Under the pieces are notes generated by a model. That model was not told the origin of the DNA and ran no database searches. It worked only from the letters and a program-made list of their open reading frames with translations. A stretch of DNA of 33,967 nucleotides, taken from the NCBI GenBank assembly GCA_947645355.1, contig CANSCI010000020.1, forward strand, positions 1 to 33,967, written 5' to 3'. The position numbers and the translations under genes are program-made. Positions 7,841 to 15,726 of the stretch are shown here, piece by piece; the first letter of the stretch is position 1; every line of letters starts with the position of its first letter. Source of the stretch: an uncultured Dorea sp. GTDB taxonomy: Bacteria > Bacillota > Clostridia > Lachnospirales > Lachnospiraceae.

Positions 7841-8431
7841 ATGGAACAAACAACAGTAAATTTATATACACGGCAGAACGATAAGACTTTATATCAGTTG
7901 GAACGGGACGGCCGCATTATTAACCACCGCATATATGTGGAGATGCATTTCGGGGATATTGCCCCGCTCTTTATGGAAAGCTACGACTGGTTTACCAGGG
8001 AGGCCGCGAAGAGGATTCCAAAGCCCAGGGACGTGGAGGCGCCGATCTGGTGCTCCATAAGCCCGGACAATTGCTTAAAGCCCATTCCCGGGACAGTAGT
8101 TTATGTCCTGGAGGTACCAAAGAGCCAGGTCATTTATTTTGACGACGTGAAGTGGGACTATGTGCTGAACCGTATTTATCTTCCTGACGATGAGGAGGAT
8201 GAAAAGGCGTACAAGCAGCATTTAAAGGACATTGGGGTGGCTAATGGGTTTGAATTTTTCGAGGGGCGCTATAAGGGAAAATATCCGGAGGAGGTGTCCC
8301 GGATCCGGGACAGCTGGAAGCGGGCTTTTCGCATCGACAACTGGACAATCTTTAATGTGTGCGGGAATCTCTGGGAGATAAAGAAAGAGTGGGTCAGGAA
8401 AATCATAAGGCCGGGAGAGATTGTTGAGTAG
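7841..8431 (+). CDS. DUF3841 domain protein
   Basis: A 196-residue soluble protein resembling DUF3841 throughout. Recognisable blocks are SYDWFTREAAKRIPKP followed by APIWCS, then VLEVPKSQVIYFDDVKWDYVLNRIYLP, the SWKRAF stretch and the closing WEIKKEWVRKI. An in-frame ATG at 7808 lies inside the preceding gene. The ATG at 7841 has AGGAGA just upstream and is preferred. Its function is unknown to me. No enzyme motif, signal peptide or membrane segment is visible. It is the last gene before a strong bidirectional terminator and probably the third gene of the ABC-F transcript. Confidence 0.78.
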   Translation: MEQTTVNLYTRQNDKTLYQLERDGRIINHRIYVEMHFGDIAPLFMESYDWFTREAAKRIPKPRDVEAPIWCSISPDNCLKPIPGTVVYVLEVPKSQVIYFDDVKWDYVLNRIYLPDDEEDEKAYKQHLKDIGVANGFEFFEGRYKGKYPEEVSRIRDSWKRAFRIDNWTIFNVCGNLWEIKKEWVRKIIRPGEIVE

Positions 8432-8485
8432 AAGATGGAGGCTGTCTGCCGGCGCCTGATAAGGCCCGTATTTTCCGAAGCCGTC

Positions 8486-8540
8486 AAAAGGGGGGTGCCG
8501 CCTGCTCATCTGTCCGGATGATTTTGCGGCACCCTCTTTT
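8486..8540. terminator. Bidirectional intrinsic terminator between convergent genes
   Basis: GGGTGCCGC (8493-8501) pairs with GCGGCACCC (8526-8534). On the left arm an A-run (8486-8489) precedes the stem, and on the right TCTTTT (8535-8540) follows it. Both strands therefore read as a hairpin plus a U-tract. It separates the plus-strand DUF3841 gene from the minus-strand lipoprotein gene. Confidence 0.85.
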
Positions 8541-8562
8541 ACTGTCTTGCACAATAGTGAAC

Positions 8563-9651
8563 TTACTCTGTGGGAAGGATTGCTGATCCTAGTTTCTGGA
8601 ACTCGCCGTCGTCCTGGGAGGAATTCAGCATATTTGTAAGGTTCAGAGAGACAGGCATAGATGCCTCTTCCCCGTAGGCCGGTGATGCTGCGTATTTTTC
8701 CAGTGTTTCTACAAAACCTTTTGATACGGCTTCCATGGAATAGAAGGTTCCGTTTTCCATATCTTCCATCGTTTTTTGGAAACCAAGATTCGGGGTGTAG
8801 GTGATATTAAATGTAAAGCTGTACAGCCCGTCATCTTTTTTGGGGATGCCGACAGTATACTGGCATTGCTTCATAATTGCTTTAGAGGCAGCCACATACC
8901 GGTCAACATAGGCTGAGCTCAGGTCGGCAGGCGGGTCGAAGACGTCCGTTTCATACCATGCAAGCGCCTCTTCCTCTGTCCGGTCTGTATGCTTTGCAAA
9001 CTGCGTGACTTCGCCCTTAAAGCAGGCATCCAGATAAGCCTGCATAAAATCATAGGCGTCTAAAAGTTCACAGATTTTATTGTAGGGCTGCATGTATCCC
9101 TGCAGTGCCTGGTTAAAAAATAATTTCCATTCTTCGGAGGAGATCTGGAAGTCTTCCTCTTTTTTCGTGACGGTTATGGCTGTTGTGATCTCACGGTCAA
9201 ATTCGGGCTCAGTCTCAAGGATCTTTTCATCTTTTTTTAGGAGCGCTGTAACCTCGGAGACCAGATCCACGGAGGAAAGCGAGGAAGCGTAGGCCTCGTC
9301 AGAGTCTTCCAGAGTCGCCGCAAAATTGATCGGGGCAAAGGATACATTTACGGAATAAGTGTTGTCTTTGGTCTCTTTTGCCTCTTGTACCTCGAACTCC
9401 ATGGTGTTGAAAGCTTCCTGGAGAAAGGCCAGGTAGATATTTTTCAGTTCTTCCGGGAACTCAAGTGTGAAATTCTCAGGGTTCTCGGCAATCTCTTCCT
9501 CAAGGAGCTGTGAGAATTCTTTGGCGCCGTTTTCTTTTATGTCTGCCAGTTCCTTTCCTACATATTGATCAGCTCCCGCTTTGCTGCAGCCTGTGAAAAG
9601 GGTCAGGCATAAGACGGATAAAATCAGTGGCAGCAGATATTTTTTGTACAT
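8563..9651 (-). CDS. Predicted lipoprotein with two similar extracellular domains
   Basis: A 362-residue protein with a lipoprotein signal: positively charged MYKK, a hydrophobic stretch and the lipobox LFTGC with the lipidated Cys22. The mature part is acidic and would be anchored on the outer face of the membrane. Two segments look like repeats of one module. Residues around 60-115 (YLAFLQEAFNTMEFEV, then NTYSVNVSFAPIN) resemble residues around 240-285 (YVDRYVAASKAIMKQCQY, then GLYSFTFNITYTPN). I cannot name the family with confidence; DUF5105-type lipoproteins are a possibility. A GGGGGA ribosome binding site lies about 6 bases before the ATG. It is monocistronic between a terminator and a divergent promoter region. 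Confidence 0.8.
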   Translation of the reverse strand: MYKKYLLPLILSVLCLTLFTGCSKAGADQYVGKELADIKENGAKEFSQLLEEEIAENPENFTLEFPEELKNIYLAFLQEAFNTMEFEVQEAKETKDNTYSVNVSFAPINFAATLEDSDEAYASSLSSVDLVSEVTALLKKDEKILETEPEFDREITTAITVTKKEEDFQISSEEWKLFFNQALQGYMQPYNKICELLDAYDFMQAYLDACFKGEVTQFAKHTDRTEEEALAWYETDVFDPPADLSSAYVDRYVAASKAIMKQCQYTVGIPKKDDGLYSFTFNITYTPNLGFQKTMEDMENGTFYSMEAVSKGFVETLEKYAASPAYGEEASMPVSLNLTNMLNSSQDDGEFQKLGSAILPTE

Positions 9652-9692
9652 AACATTTCCCCCATTTCCAGATTGTTTTTTGTGATGCCATT

Positions 9693-9722
9693 ATTGTATC
9701 ATTATCCCCGGGGGAAATACAA
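9693..9722 (-). promoter_or_regulatory. Possible promoter of the lipoprotein gene
   Basis: On the minus strand TTGTAT (9722-9717) and TACAAT (9698-9693) are separated by 18 bases, about 42 bases before the ATG at 9651. Confidence 0.4.
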
Positions 9723-9820
9723 TATCTTTGAAATATTACTGGAAAAACCATGACTTATTATATATAATGAGGTTGGAGTTAAAAGGTGATTTGTTATACA
9801 AGGGAAAAGGAGACGCATGT

Positions 9821-10534
9821 ATGGAAATGTTATCAATTGAGAGGGAACTTAAGGAGAATTCATATCCGGGACGCGGGATCATTATAGGCAGGAGTGCGGA
9901 TGGAAGTAAGGCAGTGACTGCTTATTTTATTATGGGAAGAAGTGAGAACAGCCGGAACCGAGTATTTGTAGAGGACGGTGAGGGGATCCGGACACAGGCT
10001 TTCGACCCTGCAAAGCTGACAGATCCGAGCCTTATCATCTATGCGCCGGTGCGTGTGCTGGGCAATAAGATCATTGTGACTAATGGAGATCAGACGGATA
10101 CCATCTATGAAGGTATGGACCGGCAGATGACGTTTGAACAGTCTTTAAGGAGCAGGGAGTTTGAGCCGGACGGTCCGAATTATACGCCGAGGATCTCCGG
10201 TATCATGCACATCGAAAGCGGAAAATATAACTATGCCATGTCGATTTTAAAGAGCAATAACGGGAGACCGGACGGGTGCAGCAGGTATACATTTGCCTAT
10301 GAGAACCCTGCGGCGGGCGAAGGGCATTTTATTCATACGTATAAATGTGACGGCAATCCGCTTCCCAGCTTTGAGGGGGAGCCTAAGTTGATTGCTATCC
10401 CGGATCGGCTGGATGATTTTGCCGGTATGCTCTGGGAGAGTCTGAATGAAGATAACAAGGTGTCCCTGTTTGTGCGTTATATTGATATTGCCTCCGGGAA
10501 GTATGAGACAAAGATCATAAATAAGAACCAGTAG
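9821..10534 (+). CDS. purO: IMP cyclohydrolase, PurO-type
   Basis: A 237-residue protein of the IMP_cyclohyd family first known from archaeal PurO. It would close the purine ring, turning FAICAR into IMP as the last step of de novo purine synthesis. Typical features are the N-terminal YPGRGIIIGRSADGSKAVTAYFIMGRSENSRNRVF segment (shown in part: YPGRGIIIGRS and FIMGRSENSRNR) and the NYTPRISG stretch. The ATG at 9821 is chosen because GGAG ends 8 bases before it; the frame extends upstream without good signals. The next gene encodes the preceding enzyme, AICAR formyltransferase, which supports the assignment. Confidence 0.88.
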   Translation: MEMLSIERELKENSYPGRGIIIGRSADGSKAVTAYFIMGRSENSRNRVFVEDGEGIRTQAFDPAKLTDPSLIIYAPVRVLGNKIIVTNGDQTDTIYEGMDRQMTFEQSLRSREFEPDGPNYTPRISGIMHIESGKYNYAMSILKSNNGRPDGCSRYTFAYENPAAGEGHFIHTYKCDGNPLPSFEGEPKLIAIPDRLDDFAGMLWESLNEDNKVSLFVRYIDIASGKYETKIINKNQ

Positions 10535-10588
10535 GATATCATCAGCAGAACATCTGATGACAGTATTTTACAGATAAGGAGTGAACGT

Positions 10589-11767
10589 ATGAAAGAATTA
10601 GAGTTAAAGTATGGCTGCAACCCAAACCAGAAGCCGTCCAGGATCTATATGGAGGGGGAGGGAGAACTTCCTATCAAGGTATTAAACGGAAGACCGGGAT
10701 ATATTAATTTCCTGGATGCGTTTAATGGCTGGCAGCTGGTGAGCGAACTTAAGAAGGCGACCGTGCTTCCGGCTGCAGCCTCCTTTAAGCATGTATCTCC
10801 GGCAGGGGCTGCGGTAGGGCTTCCGCTCAGCGATACGCAGGCGAAGATCTACTGGGTGGATGATCTGGGCGGGCTGTCTCCGCTTGCGAGCGCATATGCG
10901 CGGGCGAGAGGGGCGGACAGGATGTCTTCCTTCGGAGACTTTATTTCCCTGTCGGATGTATGTGATGCAGACACGGCGCGGCTCATTAAGCGGGAGGTGT
11001 CCGACGGTGTTATCGCACCGGGCTATGAGTCGGAGGCGCTCGAGATCCTGAAGGCGAAGAAAAACGGCAATTACAATGTCATTGAGATCGATCCGGATTA
11101 TGAGCCGAGACAGCTGGAGCGCAAGGAAGTATTTGGCATTACCTTCGAGCAGGGGCGAAATGAACTGGTCATTGATGAAGAGTTTTTTGCAAACCTTGTG
11201 ACGGAGAACAAGGAACTGACAGAGCAGGCGAAGATTGACCTTGCAATTTCTATGATTACCTTAAAGTATACCCAGTCTAATTCGGTGTGTTTTGTTAAGG
11301 ACGGGCAGGCTATCGGTATCGGTGCAGGGCAGCAGTCCAGGATCCACTGTACACGTCTGGCCGGGAGCAAGGCGGATAACTGGTGGCTGAGGCAGTCCCC
11401 GCAGGTGATGGGTCTTCCGTTTGTGGACAACATCAGGCGTGCAGATAGAGACAATGCGATTGACCTCTATATCGGTGAGGATTATATGGATGTACTTTCT
11501 GATGATGCGTGGCCGGCAATTTTTAAAGAGAAGCCGGAGATATTTTCCAGGGAGGCAAAAAGAGAATGGCTTGACAAGCTGACAGGAGTGAGCCTTGGCT
11601 CGGATGCATTTTTCCCATTTGGGGATAATATCGAGCGCGCATATAAAAGCGGTGTAAAGTACATTGCACAGCCGGGCGGATCTGTGCGTGACGACAATGT
11701 GATTGATACCTGCAACAAATACGGCATGGTGATGGCATTTACAGGGCTTCGTCTGTTCCATCATTAA
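10589..11767 (+). CDS. purH: AICAR formyltransferase (PurH C-terminal domain, stand-alone)
   Basis: A 392-residue enzyme that formylates AICAR to FAICAR using 10-formyl-THF. It corresponds to only the transformylase part of bifunctional PurH; the N-terminal IMP cyclohydrolase domain is absent. Visible motifs are KYGCNPNQ near the N-terminus (classical PurH has CNPHQ), the catalytic Lys-His in SFKHVSPAGAA, GAGQQSRIHCTRLA, and the C-terminal YIAQPGGSVRDD and GLRLFHH. The purO-type gene 54 bases upstream supplies the missing activity, so the pair replaces one bifunctional protein. AAGGAG precedes the ATG. A strong terminator follows. Confidence 0.94.
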   Translation: MKELELKYGCNPNQKPSRIYMEGEGELPIKVLNGRPGYINFLDAFNGWQLVSELKKATVLPAAASFKHVSPAGAAVGLPLSDTQAKIYWVDDLGGLSPLASAYARARGADRMSSFGDFISLSDVCDADTARLIKREVSDGVIAPGYESEALEILKAKKNGNYNVIEIDPDYEPRQLERKEVFGITFEQGRNELVIDEEFFANLVTENKELTEQAKIDLAISMITLKYTQSNSVCFVKDGQAIGIGAGQQSRIHCTRLAGSKADNWWLRQSPQVMGLPFVDNIRRADRDNAIDLYIGEDYMDVLSDDAWPAIFKEKPEIFSREAKREWLDKLTGVSLGSDAFFPFGDNIERAYKSGVKYIAQPGGSVRDDNVIDTCNKYGMVMAFTGLRLFHH

Positions 11768-11811
11768 TGGGCTGTGTTATAAGTGAACAAATAACTGGGC
11801 ATGACATATTA

Positions 11812-11863
11812 GCAAAGGTTATTAATAGGGATAATATTCTCTTATTAATAACCTTGCTTTTTT
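11812..11863 (+). terminator. Intrinsic terminator after the purine genes
   Basis: GCAAAGGTTATTAATA on the left pairs with TATTAATAACCTTGC on the right (one bulged A), followed by TTTTTT (11858-11863). The 3' stem end and T-run double as the -35 region of the next promoter. Confidence 0.85.
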
Positions 11864-11882
11864 ATGTGCGGGGTGCTATGAT
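11854..11882 (+). promoter_or_regulatory. Promoter of the FAD oxidoreductase gene
   Basis: TTGCTT (11854-11859) and TATGAT (11877-11882) lie 17 bases apart, with TG one base upstream of the -10 (extended -10). The -35 overlaps the preceding terminator. Confidence 0.6.
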
Positions 11883-11938
11883 AGTCAAGGTGTGCATATA
11901 GACAGGTAAATGATGACGAAGGAAAGAGAAGTGATTGT

Positions 11939-13330
11939 ATGAATCAGTATGATGTAATTATCATCGGGGCCGGACCGTCCGGGATTTTCTGTGCTTATGA
12001 GCTGACGAGACAGAAACCGGGTATGAAGGTGTTAGTGATTGAAAAAGGACGCTCCATTGAAAAAAGGCAGTGCCCGAAGCGAAAGACAAAGGTGTGCGTA
12101 GGCTGCCAGCCGTGCTCCATCACCACGGGATTTGCAGGGGCGGGTGCATTTTCGGACGGAAAACTGTCATTGTCTCCGGATGTAGGGGGAACTCTGCCGG
12201 AGATTCTCGGGTATGATCAGGCAATAGAATTGATTCATGAGGCAGATGAGATCTACCTGAAATTCGGGGCAGACGAGAAGGTATACGGACTTGAAGATTA
12301 TGAAGCAATCGAGCGGATCCGCGCCAAGGCTATCCGGGCCAATCTGAAATTGATCGAATGTCCTATCCGGCATCTGGGAACGGAGGAAGGATATAAGATA
12401 TATACCCGCTTGCAGGAGCATTTGCTAAAGAGCGGCGTGGAGATCAAATTTATGACCATGGTAAAGGATATTATCGTGGAGGACGGCACGGCAAAGGGCG
12501 TTGTTACAGATCAGGGCGAGGAATTCTATGCGCCGGAGGTCGTGGCCGGGATCGGGCGCGAGGGGTCTGAATGGTTCTCACACATTTGTAAGGAGCATCA
12601 GATTGAGACGAAGAACGGTACCGTAGATGTAGGTGTGCGCGTGGAGGTTCGTGATGAGATCATGAAGGAGCTTAATGAAAAACTCTATGAGGCAAAGCTG
12701 GTATATTATACGCCCACCTTTGACGATAAAGTACGTGTATTCTGTACAAACCCGTCCGGGGAGGTGGCGACAGAATATTATGACGAAGGGCTGGCAGTGG
12801 TGAACGGACACGCGTATAAGTCCAAAGATATGAAGACAAAGAACACGAACTTTGCGCTTCTGGTATCGAAAAACTTCACAGAGCCGTTCAAGTCACCGAT
12901 CGAATACGGCAAGCGTATCGCGCAGCTGGGGAATATGCTGTGCGACGGGAAGATCCTGCTGCAGCGGTACGGGGATTTCCGGAGGGGGAGGCGTACCACA
13001 GAAGAGCGGCTGGTGCGTAATAATATAACGCCTACCCTGAAGGATGCGGTGCCGGGGGATCTGTCTTTAGTATTCCCGCATCGTATTATGGTGGCTATCG
13101 ATGAGATGATACAGGCGCTGGATAAAGTAACGCCTGGGATTGCTTCCGACGAGACACTGCTTTATGGCGTAGAAGTGAAATTTTATTCCAATAAGGTTGT
13201 GGTGAACAAGAAATTCGAGACAAGCGTAAAAGGTCTTCGCGCCATGGGGGATGGGGCTTCCATCACCCGCGGGCTGCAGCAGGCTTCCGCCAATGGGCTG
13301 TGCGTGGCAAGGAGCATTTTGAACAAATAG
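11939..13330 (+). CDS. NAD(P)/FAD-dependent oxidoreductase (COG2509-like)
   Basis: A 463-residue flavoprotein. The Rossmann FAD-binding motif is GAGPSG at residues 10-15, followed by an acidic strand end (VIEKG). A cysteine-rich stretch near residues 42-60 (CPKRK, then CVGCQPC) is characteristic of this group and leads into TGFAGAGAFSDGKLSLS. A second FAD contact is near the C-terminus (MGDGASITRGLQQASANGL). The substrate is unknown; the family is annotated only as an FAD-dependent dehydrogenase. It is transcribed alone, with its own promoter, and is followed by a palindrome that may act as a weak terminator. There are no transmembrane segments. The family assignment is firm and the reaction is not. 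Confidence 0.87.
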   Translation: MNQYDVIIIGAGPSGIFCAYELTRQKPGMKVLVIEKGRSIEKRQCPKRKTKVCVGCQPCSITTGFAGAGAFSDGKLSLSPDVGGTLPEILGYDQAIELIHEADEIYLKFGADEKVYGLEDYEAIERIRAKAIRANLKLIECPIRHLGTEEGYKIYTRLQEHLLKSGVEIKFMTMVKDIIVEDGTAKGVVTDQGEEFYAPEVVAGIGREGSEWFSHICKEHQIETKNGTVDVGVRVEVRDEIMKELNEKLYEAKLVYYTPTFDDKVRVFCTNPSGEVATEYYDEGLAVVNGHAYKSKDMKTKNTNFALLVSKNFTEPFKSPIEYGKRIAQLGNMLCDGKILLQRYGDFRRGRRTTEERLVRNNITPTLKDAVPGDLSLVFPHRIMVAIDEMIQALDKVTPGIASDETLLYGVEVKFYSNKVVVNKKFETSVKGLRAMGDGASITRGLQQASANGLCVARSILNK

Positions 13331-13350
13331 GTACAGGCCAAAACGTAGTT

Positions 13351-13434
13351 GGGGACGTAGTAAAGTTAAAAAATACTACGTCCCCCGTTACATATTTAAC
13401 AAAAAAATACTGCCTCCCCCGTTGCATATTTAAC
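13351..13434. repeat. Intergenic palindrome with an imperfect tandem copy
   Basis: GGGGACGTAGTA (13351-13362) and TACTACGTCCCC (13374-13385) form a perfect 12-bp inverted repeat around an 11-base loop, without a U-tract. The right arm and what follows (13369-13402) recur imperfectly at 13401-13434: both copies read A-run, TACT, a CTCCCCC- or GTCCCCC-like core, CGTT, then CATATTTAAC. The -35 of the glmM promoter falls in the second copy. It may be a REP-like dispersed element or a terminator that was duplicated. Confidence 0.7.
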
Positions 13435-13450
13435 GAAAAAAATATATAAT
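13422..13450 (+). promoter_or_regulatory. Promoter of glmM
   Basis: TTGCAT (13422-13427) and a perfect TATAAT (13445-13450) are separated by 17 bases. The transcript would start about 67 bases before the ATG at 13524. Confidence 0.7.
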
Positions 13451-13523
13451 AACAAAGATGTAAAAAAGCTGATTGTATAAAAAAATCGGTAAATAAGCCA
13501 AATGGCGTGAAGGAGAATCGAAG

Positions 13524-14870
13524 ATGGGAAAATATTTTGGAACAGATGGATTCCGTGGGGAAGCCAATGAAGTACTTACTGTAGAGCATGCGTTTAAGGT
13601 CGGAAGATATCTTGGATGGTATTTCGGTCAGGATCACAAGGCCCGCGTGGTGATCGGCAAGGATACAAGAAGGAGCAGCTATATGTTTGAGTATGCGCTG
13701 GCGGCGGGTATTACGGCTTCGGGTGCAGATGCATATCTTCTGCATGTTACAACTACGCCCAGCGTATCCTATGTGACAAGGACGGAGGATTTTGACTGCG
13801 GGATTATGATCTCTGCCAGCCACAATCCGTACTATGACAATGGTATTAAGGTGATCAACGGGAAAGGCCATAAGATGGAAGCTGAGGTTGAGGAGAAGAT
13901 CGAGGCGTATATCGACGGCGAGGTTGGAGAACTTCCGCTTGCAAAAAAGGAAGCTATCGGACGGACCATTGACTATGCGGCAGGAAGAAACCGTTATATC
14001 GGCCACTTGATTTCCCTGGCGACCCGTTCCTTTAAGGATATGCGGATTGGCCTGGATTGCTCCAACGGAAGCGCTTTTGCTATTGCAAAGAGTGTGTATG
14101 ATGCGCTGGGCGCCAAGACTTATGTGATCAATAATGAGCCGGACGGAACGAACATCAACACCAACTGCGGCTCTACTCATATTGAGGTTCTGCAGAAGTT
14201 TGTAAAGGAGAAGAAGCTGGATGCAGGCTTTGCATTTGACGGTGATGCGGATCGCTGCATTGCCGTGGATGAGAACGGAAATGTAGTGGACGGGGACCTG
14301 ATCCTCTATGTGTGCGGCAAATATCTGAAAGAGCAGGGACGTCTCAACGGGGATACGATCGTAACGACGATCATGTCCAACCTGGGACTTTACAAAGCTT
14401 GTGATAAGGCAGGCCTTAAGTATGAAAAGACAGCGGTGGGAGACAAATATGTATATGAAAATATGATGCGGAATAACTTCTCCCTCGGCGGGGAGCAGTC
14501 CGGCCACATTATTTTCAGTAAGCATGCGACGACCGGGGACGGAATCCTGACGTCTCTGATGGTGATGGAAGTAATCATGGAGAAGAAACAGACTCTCGGA
14601 AAGCTTGCCGAGGATGTAAAGATCTATCCTCAGCTTCTGAAAAATGTCCGTGTGGCGGATAAGCAGACAGCCCGCGAGAATGCGGAGGTTATCAAGGCGG
14701 TGGACGCCGTTGCAGAGGCGCTGGGAGACGACGGGCGTATCCTTGTGCGGGAGAGCGGCACAGAGCCGGTGATCCGTGTCATGGTCGAGGCGGCTACGGA
14801 CGAACTGTGCGCCAAATATGTAGACCAGGTGATTGACGTTATACGGGCGGAAGGCCTTATTGTAGGTTAG
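13524..14870 (+). CDS. glmM: Phosphoglucosamine mutase (alpha-D-phosphohexomutase family)
   Basis: GlmM interconverts glucosamine-6-phosphate and glucosamine-1-phosphate for UDP-GlcNAc and cell-wall synthesis. The 448-residue protein opens with the diagnostic MGKYFGTDGFRGEAN. The phosphorylated serine is Ser99 in ISASHNPYYDNGIK. The Mg-binding loop is FDGDADR (Asp239, Asp241, Asp243), the sugar loop GGEQSGHI, and the phosphate-binding loop RESGTEPVIRVMVEA lies in the C-terminal domain. All four domains are complete. The N-terminal FGTDGFRG and the length fit GlmM rather than phosphomannomutase or phosphoglucomutase. GAAGGAG precedes the ATG. The gene is monocistronic. Confidence 0.95.
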   Translation: MGKYFGTDGFRGEANEVLTVEHAFKVGRYLGWYFGQDHKARVVIGKDTRRSSYMFEYALAAGITASGADAYLLHVTTTPSVSYVTRTEDFDCGIMISASHNPYYDNGIKVINGKGHKMEAEVEEKIEAYIDGEVGELPLAKKEAIGRTIDYAAGRNRYIGHLISLATRSFKDMRIGLDCSNGSAFAIAKSVYDALGAKTYVINNEPDGTNINTNCGSTHIEVLQKFVKEKKLDAGFAFDGDADRCIAVDENGNVVDGDLILYVCGKYLKEQGRLNGDTIVTTIMSNLGLYKACDKAGLKYEKTAVGDKYVYENMMRNNFSLGGEQSGHIIFSKHATTGDGILTSLMVMEVIMEKKQTLGKLAEDVKIYPQLLKNVRVADKQTARENAEVIKAVDAVAEALGDDGRILVRESGTEPVIRVMVEAATDELCAKYVDQVIDVIRAEGLIVG

Positions 14871-14955
14871 CGCTTTATATTTTGAGGGAAATCAGCCGAT
14901 ATATTTTTATAAGCGGAAAATAAAATGATTCATTAAATTACGGGACGGCAGATTT

Positions 14956-15455
14956 ATGACAATTAACTCAACAAGCAGCAACCTTATGAAAGTTCTGTCT
15001 TCAAAGTCAATGTTCGCAGCCAGCATGCAGATGGTACAATTGAAGAACCAATGGCGGATTATTCCCGGTTACAGGGCGGCTATTTAATGGATGCGGTATT
15101 CTGAATTATGAATCTGAAAAGTGTGAACGGTGTATATGGAGAATGCATCGCAAATGGTATGACAGAAGAAGAGGCCGACAAGGTATCTAATGAAAAGCTG
15201 GCGGAACTGCTCGGGAATTATCAGGAAGCGCTTGCGCTTGCCCTTGAATTTGTCCCCCTGGATGAAAATGCAGCCGGCGAGACCATATCGTATTCAGATG
15301 TATATGACGAAAACGGTCAGCTTAAGGTTCCTGTTAAGTTGACCATGGAACAGTATCAGAATAATCTAAAGGACATCCTTGCTCAGATGATGAATGCCCT
15401 GAAGGCCAGGAAAGATGAATTTTCCGGCTTATACAAGGTTCAGTTTGGCAAATAG
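14956..15455 (+). pseudogene. Decayed gene of unknown family (frameshift plus in-frame stop)
   Basis: The longest intact piece, from ATG 15108 to 15455 (115 codons), has no ribosome binding site at its start. The same frame is open upstream from 14967 but is cut by TGA at 15102-15104, just before that ATG. The upstream peptide (for example VFKVNVRSQHADGTIEEP and SRLQGGYLMDAVF) looks coding. A plausible original start, ATG 14956 (MTINSTSSN), is in another frame, so a frameshift is also needed. The C-terminal part is soluble and helical, with MTEEEADKVSNEKLAELLG and LTMEQYQNNLKDILAQMMN. I do not recognise the family. A terminator at 15526-15586 still closes the unit. Alternatively, 15108-15455 is a short intact gene. 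Confidence 0.5.
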
Positions 15456-15525
15456 ATTTACGGCGGGCAAGATTCTTGTACACCGTGGATGTAATTACCT
15501 GAAAACAGAAACAGACAGATTATGC

Positions 15526-15586
15526 GGCAGTGCAGATTCCTCCCGGCCAACGGAAAGCCGGATATGGATTTTTGCACTGCCTTTTT
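15526..15586 (+). terminator. Intrinsic terminator before eno
   Basis: GGCAGTGCA (15526-15534) pairs with TGCACTGCC (15573-15581), followed by TTTTT (15582-15586). A nested hairpin CCGGC/GCCGG (15543-15561) sits in the loop. The remaining stretch to eno (15587-15726) holds several GC-rich small palindromes (about 15645-15705) and only a weak promoter candidate (TTGCAT 15585-15590, CATAAT 15610-15615). Confidence 0.75.
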
Positions 15587-15726
15587 GCATCAGAAATCCG
15601 AAACCGGCACATAATATCTTTGATGTACAATTTGTAAAGTCAGGGAGCCGGAACATCCGGGCAGTCTGTCCGCCGGGACACGGACATGCCGGTGCACCGG
15701 TATCTTTCAGATTGAGGAGGAGGATT

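Noticed and set aside
13263-14525. A 420-codon minus-strand open frame opposite glmM
   Set aside because: It is antisense to a gene with all GlmM catalytic motifs, has no family resemblance and no ribosome binding site. It is a codon-bias shadow.
15415-15726. N-terminal extension of enolase by 104 codons
   Set aside because: It overlaps a terminator hairpin. The AGGAGGAGG and the canonical enolase start at 15727 define the real beginning.
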